A stretch of DNA of 7,414 bases from Collinsella sp. (GTDB lineage Bacteria; Actinomycetota; Coriobacteriia; Coriobacteriales; Coriobacteriaceae). A program made the position numbers and the translations under genes. The stretch spans positions 3,083 through 10,496 of the forward strand of contig DXMX01000012.1 of the NCBI GenBank assembly GCA_019413955.1, read 5' to 3'. The notes beneath the pieces were generated by a model. That model was not told where the DNA came from. It made no database searches and saw only the letters and a list, made by a program, of their open reading frames with translations. Below, piece by piece: positions 6,498-7,414 of this stretch (positions are counted from its first letter, which is position 1; every line of letters starts with the position of its first letter).

Positions 6498-7414
6498 AAT
6501 GACCGTTGCTATTGCAGCCGGCGGCACGGCCGGGCACATCAACCCCGCGCTCGCCTTGGCCGAAGAGCTGCGTGACCGTGGCCACCACGTTGTGTTCGTG
6601 GGCCAGTCGCGCAAGCTCGAGGGTCGTCTGGTCCCCGAGGCTGGGTTTGATTTTGTGCCCATTACGGTCACGGGCTTCGACCGCTCCCGTCCTTGGACGG
6701 CGCTGACCTCGCTGTGGCGTGTCAACAAGGCCAAGCGTGCGCTCGCCAGTCATTTCTCAAAGGTCGGCAAGCCCGATGCCGCCATTGGTTTTGGTGCCTA
6801 TGTCGAGGTTCCGCTGCTGGGGTGGTGCAAGGGCGCAGGCGTTCCGTATCTGCTGCATGAGCAGAACTCTGTTCCGGGCCTGGCCAACAAGATGATGAGC
6901 TCCCACGCCGCCCGCGTGTGCATCTCGGTGCCGGCAGCGCGTTCGGTCTTTGAGCGCGAAGGTGACCCTGACCACGTGCTCATGACCGGCAACCCCGTAC
7001 GTCGCTCGGTGATCGAGGGCGATCGCGCTCGCGGCCGCAAGGCACTTGGCGTTCCCGAGGACGCTACGCTGCTGCTCGTCTTTGGCGGTTCACTTGGCGC
7101 CCAGCACCTCAACGAGCGTGTGGCTTCGCTCAAAAACGAGCTGCTTTCGCGCAAGAACCTCTATGTGTTGCATTCGACGGGTGCCGACGGCTTTGAGGAG
7201 ACCGAGCGCGCTTTGGCGCTGACGCCCGAGGAGGCGAAGCGTTACCGCGTCCAGCCTTACATCGACAACATGGGCGATATGCTGGCTGCTGCCGATTTGG
7301 TGCTCTCGCGTTCGGGCGCATCGAGCGTGGCCGAGATCGCTGCACTCGCCGTGCCTTCGGTGCTCGTGCCGTACCCGCATGCGACGGCCGACCACCAAAC
7401 CACCAATGCCCGTT
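6487..7414 (+). CDS. murG: UDP-GlcNAc:lipid I N-acetylglucosaminyltransferase MurG (3' end outside window)
   Basis: MurG is the membrane-associated GT-B enzyme that adds GlcNAc from UDP-GlcNAc to lipid I, producing lipid II on the inner membrane face. The first 309 residues are in the window; since the family averages about 360, some 50-60 residues are missing on the right. The N-terminal acceptor domain has the glycine loop AAGGTAGHINPALALAEEL (Gly12-His17) and LHEQNSVPGLANKM (from His124). The C-terminal donor domain begins near FGGSLGAQHLN (Gly200-Gly204). It continues with SRSGASSVAEIAALAVPSVL, where Glu283 is at the position that contacts the GlcNAc ribose, and PYPHATADHQTTNA with the UDP-sugar-binding Gln. 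GGTAGH in place of GGTGGH resembles actinobacterial MurG as I recall it. The start at 6487 is supported by AAGGA 6 nt upstream. murC would be the expected next gene. Confidence 0.96.
   Translation, partial: MTDKMTVAIAAGGTAGHINPALALAEELRDRGHHVVFVGQSRKLEGRLVPEAGFDFVPITVTGFDRSRPWTALTSLWRVNKAKRALASHFSKVGKPDAAIGFGAYVEVPLLGWCKGAGVPYLLHEQNSVPGLANKMMSSHAARVCISVPAARSVFEREGDPDHVLMTGNPVRRSVIEGDRARGRKALGVPEDATLLLVFGGSLGAQHLNERVASLKNELLSRKNLYVLHSTGADGFEETERALALTPEEAKRYRVQPYIDNMGDMLAAADLVLSRSGASSVAEIAALAVPSVLVPYPHATADHQTTNAR

Noticed and set aside
5847..6734. 295-codon open frame on the - strand across the ftsW/murG junction
   Set aside because: It shadows the ftsW 3' end and the murG 5' end, with no ribosome site or domain evident.
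1..7414. A novel defence, mobile or biosynthetic system
   Set aside because: All coding space except short gaps is accounted for by six recognisable peptidoglycan and division genes; there are no repeat arrays, transposase, integrase or atypical composition.

Overview
This window is a segment of a division and cell wall (dcw) cluster. Six genes lie on the + strand in the order ftsI (3' part), murF, mraY, murD, ftsW, murG (5' part). All six reading frames are intact and carry the expected family motifs. I see no mobile element, CRISPR array, tRNA, rRNA or gene remnant. No stretch over 300 bases lacks a gene; the only real gap is 126 bp between ftsI and murF.

The DNA is visibly GC-rich, with codon third positions mostly G or C. 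The MurG nucleotide loop reads GGTAGH, the form I associate with actinobacteria, rather than GGTGGH. Together with the gene order and the general look of the proteins, this suggests an actinobacterium. My best guess is the Coriobacteriia, perhaps a Collinsella-like gut anaerobe. That placement is recollection and inference, since no search was possible.

Layout: 1-978 is the transpeptidase domain of a division-type penicillin-binding protein. 979-1104 is a gap holding two TACAAT boxes, a 7-bp inverted repeat and a good Shine-Dalgarno for murF. From 1105 to the right edge the genes are packed with gaps of 3, 9 and 8 nt and then an 11-nt overlap (ftsW/murG), as expected for one co-transcribed, translationally coupled unit.

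The genes form one pathway. MurD adds D-Glu to UDP-MurNAc-L-Ala and MurF adds D-Ala-D-Ala to complete the pentapeptide. MraY moves the sugar-peptide to undecaprenyl phosphate (lipid I) and MurG adds GlcNAc (lipid II). FtsW polymerises lipid II and FtsI crosslinks the glycan at the septum. The usual murE is missing from its customary place between ftsI and murF, and that junction is where the gap lies.

I found no convincing undescribed system. The points most worth a second look are the absent murE with its replacement regulatory-looking gap, and the unusual cytoplasmic tails of FtsW, including a repeated short motif in the C-terminal tail.
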